From positions 124,001-188,000 of the forward strand of contig NZ_JAFCKF010000001.1 of assembly GCF_018130545.1 (NCBI RefSeq): DNA of 64,000 bases, written 5' to 3'. The notes under the pieces are model-generated. The model saw nothing but the letters and a program-made list of their open reading frames with translations. It ran no database searches and was not told the DNA's origin. This document shows, in pieces, positions 63,596 through 64,000 of the stretch (positions are counted from its first letter, which is position 1; each line of letters starts with the position of its first letter). Origin of the DNA: Bradyrhizobium tropiciagri. Lineage in GTDB: Bacteria > Pseudomonadota > Alphaproteobacteria > Rhizobiales > Xanthobacteraceae. The position numbers and the translations under genes were made by a program.

Positions 63596-63937
63596 TCAGT
63601 CTGGTCGCCACGGGTGCGGCGGCCATTTCTTCAAGGAAGCAAGGCGCGCCCGTTCCTTCTTTCGAAAAGACGACGGAGCGGTGCACGCTGCGACAACGCA
63701 TACAAGCCCCGTCACTAGGATGAGCAAGTTCTTGAAAACTGCGGCTACGAAAAGTCCCGGCGCTTCGCTGTAGGACGTGTAAATGCCATGGCTATACTTG
63801 AAAGGAGCATAAAGAGCCCCCGTGAAGTACCAATCGTAGAAGTCGGAACCGGCTATGGCCAGACTGCCGGCGCCGATCAGGCCAAACAGCAGCATGAACG
63901 GAACTGTACCTTTGACCAGTGAGGAATTTCGAGCCAT
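63596..63937 (-). CDS. Membrane hypothetical protein (113 aa)
   Basis: Two transmembrane segments (VPFMLLFGLIGAGSLAIAG and VAAVFKNLLILVTGLVCVVAAC) and a basic tail (RKKERARLASLKKW). Its ATG lies three bases after the TAG of the partial frame upstream. Function unknown. Confidence 0.6.
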   Translation of the reverse strand: MARNSSLVKGTVPFMLLFGLIGAGSLAIAGSDFYDWYFTGALYAPFKYSHGIYTSYSEAPGLFVAAVFKNLLILVTGLVCVVAACTAPSSFRKKERARLASLKKWPPHPWRPD

Positions 63938-63940
63938 CAG

Positions 63941-64000
63941 CTACTGCTCATCTTCCTCGCGCTCATCGCACCTGTCGAAGCTCTCCATAATTCGTTCTCG
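63941..64000 (-). CDS. C-terminal end of an unknown protein (partial)
   Basis: The minus strand runs RERIMESFDRCDEREEDEQ to a TAG at 63941-63943. The acidic tail is protein-like and the gap to the next gene is three bases, which suggests an operon. Too short to identify; the rest lies outside the window. Confidence 0.4.
   Translation of the reverse strand, partial: RERIMESFDRCDEREEDEQ

Overview
The window is high-GC alphaproteobacterial chromosome. Gene content, codon use and a family of interspersed palindromic elements fit Bradyrhizobium or a close relative (Nitrobacteraceae); the species cannot be fixed from sequence reading alone. I see no IS transposase, phage structural gene, rRNA or CRISPR array. 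Most functions below rest on motifs and family resemblance read by eye.

Layout. 1-2.7 kb: partial SorC/DeoR-type sugar regulator, HAD phosphatase, CPA2 cation:proton antiporter. 2.7-12.2 kb: stress and protein-quality block with CbpA/CbpM, a WxPGxW-repeat envelope protein, ClpB, a DUF2171 protein, and a two-gene encapsulin nanocompartment (DyP peroxidase with C-terminal cargo peptide, then shell protein). 12.2-14.8 kb: divergent MHS-type transporter and amidohydrolase. 14.9-25.7 kb: surface-polysaccharide cluster (WecG-type transferase, FemAB/GNAT acyltransferase, FAD oxidoreductase, flippase, Wzz protein with a decayed kinase domain, GT4, GINT1-like protein), resembling holdfast/unipolar-polysaccharide loci. 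25.7-38.9 kb: about 12 minus-strand genes forming a CoA-thioester catabolic operon, with a divergent HxlR regulator and two near-identical palindromic operators. 39-42.4 kb: exported alpha/beta hydrolase and a BisC-type molybdoenzyme. 42.8-46.1 kb: a possibly acquired pair (hypothetical plus XRE regulator) fused tail-to-tail with a WYL regulator, then an MDR reductase and a SnoaL-like protein. 46.2-52.1 kb: orphan FabF-like synthase, TetR/MFS divergon with two operator palindromes, DUF3047 protein, AraC regulator, tRNA-Glu(CTC). 52.6-58.9 kb: isoquinoline-oxidoreductase-like IorAB, small secreted protein, PQQ dehydrogenase, Tat-exported Rieske protein, small membrane protein. 58.9-61.1 kb: RluA-type pseudouridine synthase and rpoH with a strong terminator. 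61.2-64 kb: tightly packed tiny membrane or secreted proteins of unknown role.

How parts may work together. RpoH, encoded at 60 kb, probably drives heat-shock genes such as clpB and perhaps cbpA. DyP and encapsulin are translationally coupled and should assemble a peroxidase-loaded compartment. The polysaccharide genes supply sugar addition, modification, flipping and length control, but polymerase, outer-membrane exporter and initiating transferase lie outside the window. The HxlR operon contains CoA ligation, dehydrogenation, isomerisation/hydration, oxidation and thiolysis functions for an unidentified acid.

The most unusual sequence-level observation is that an interspersed palindromic element supplies the TAG stop codon for four unrelated genes. 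The best-defined physiological system is the DyP-encapsulin pair, which is of a known type. The least described are the HxlR catabolic operon and the 61-64 kb small-protein cluster.
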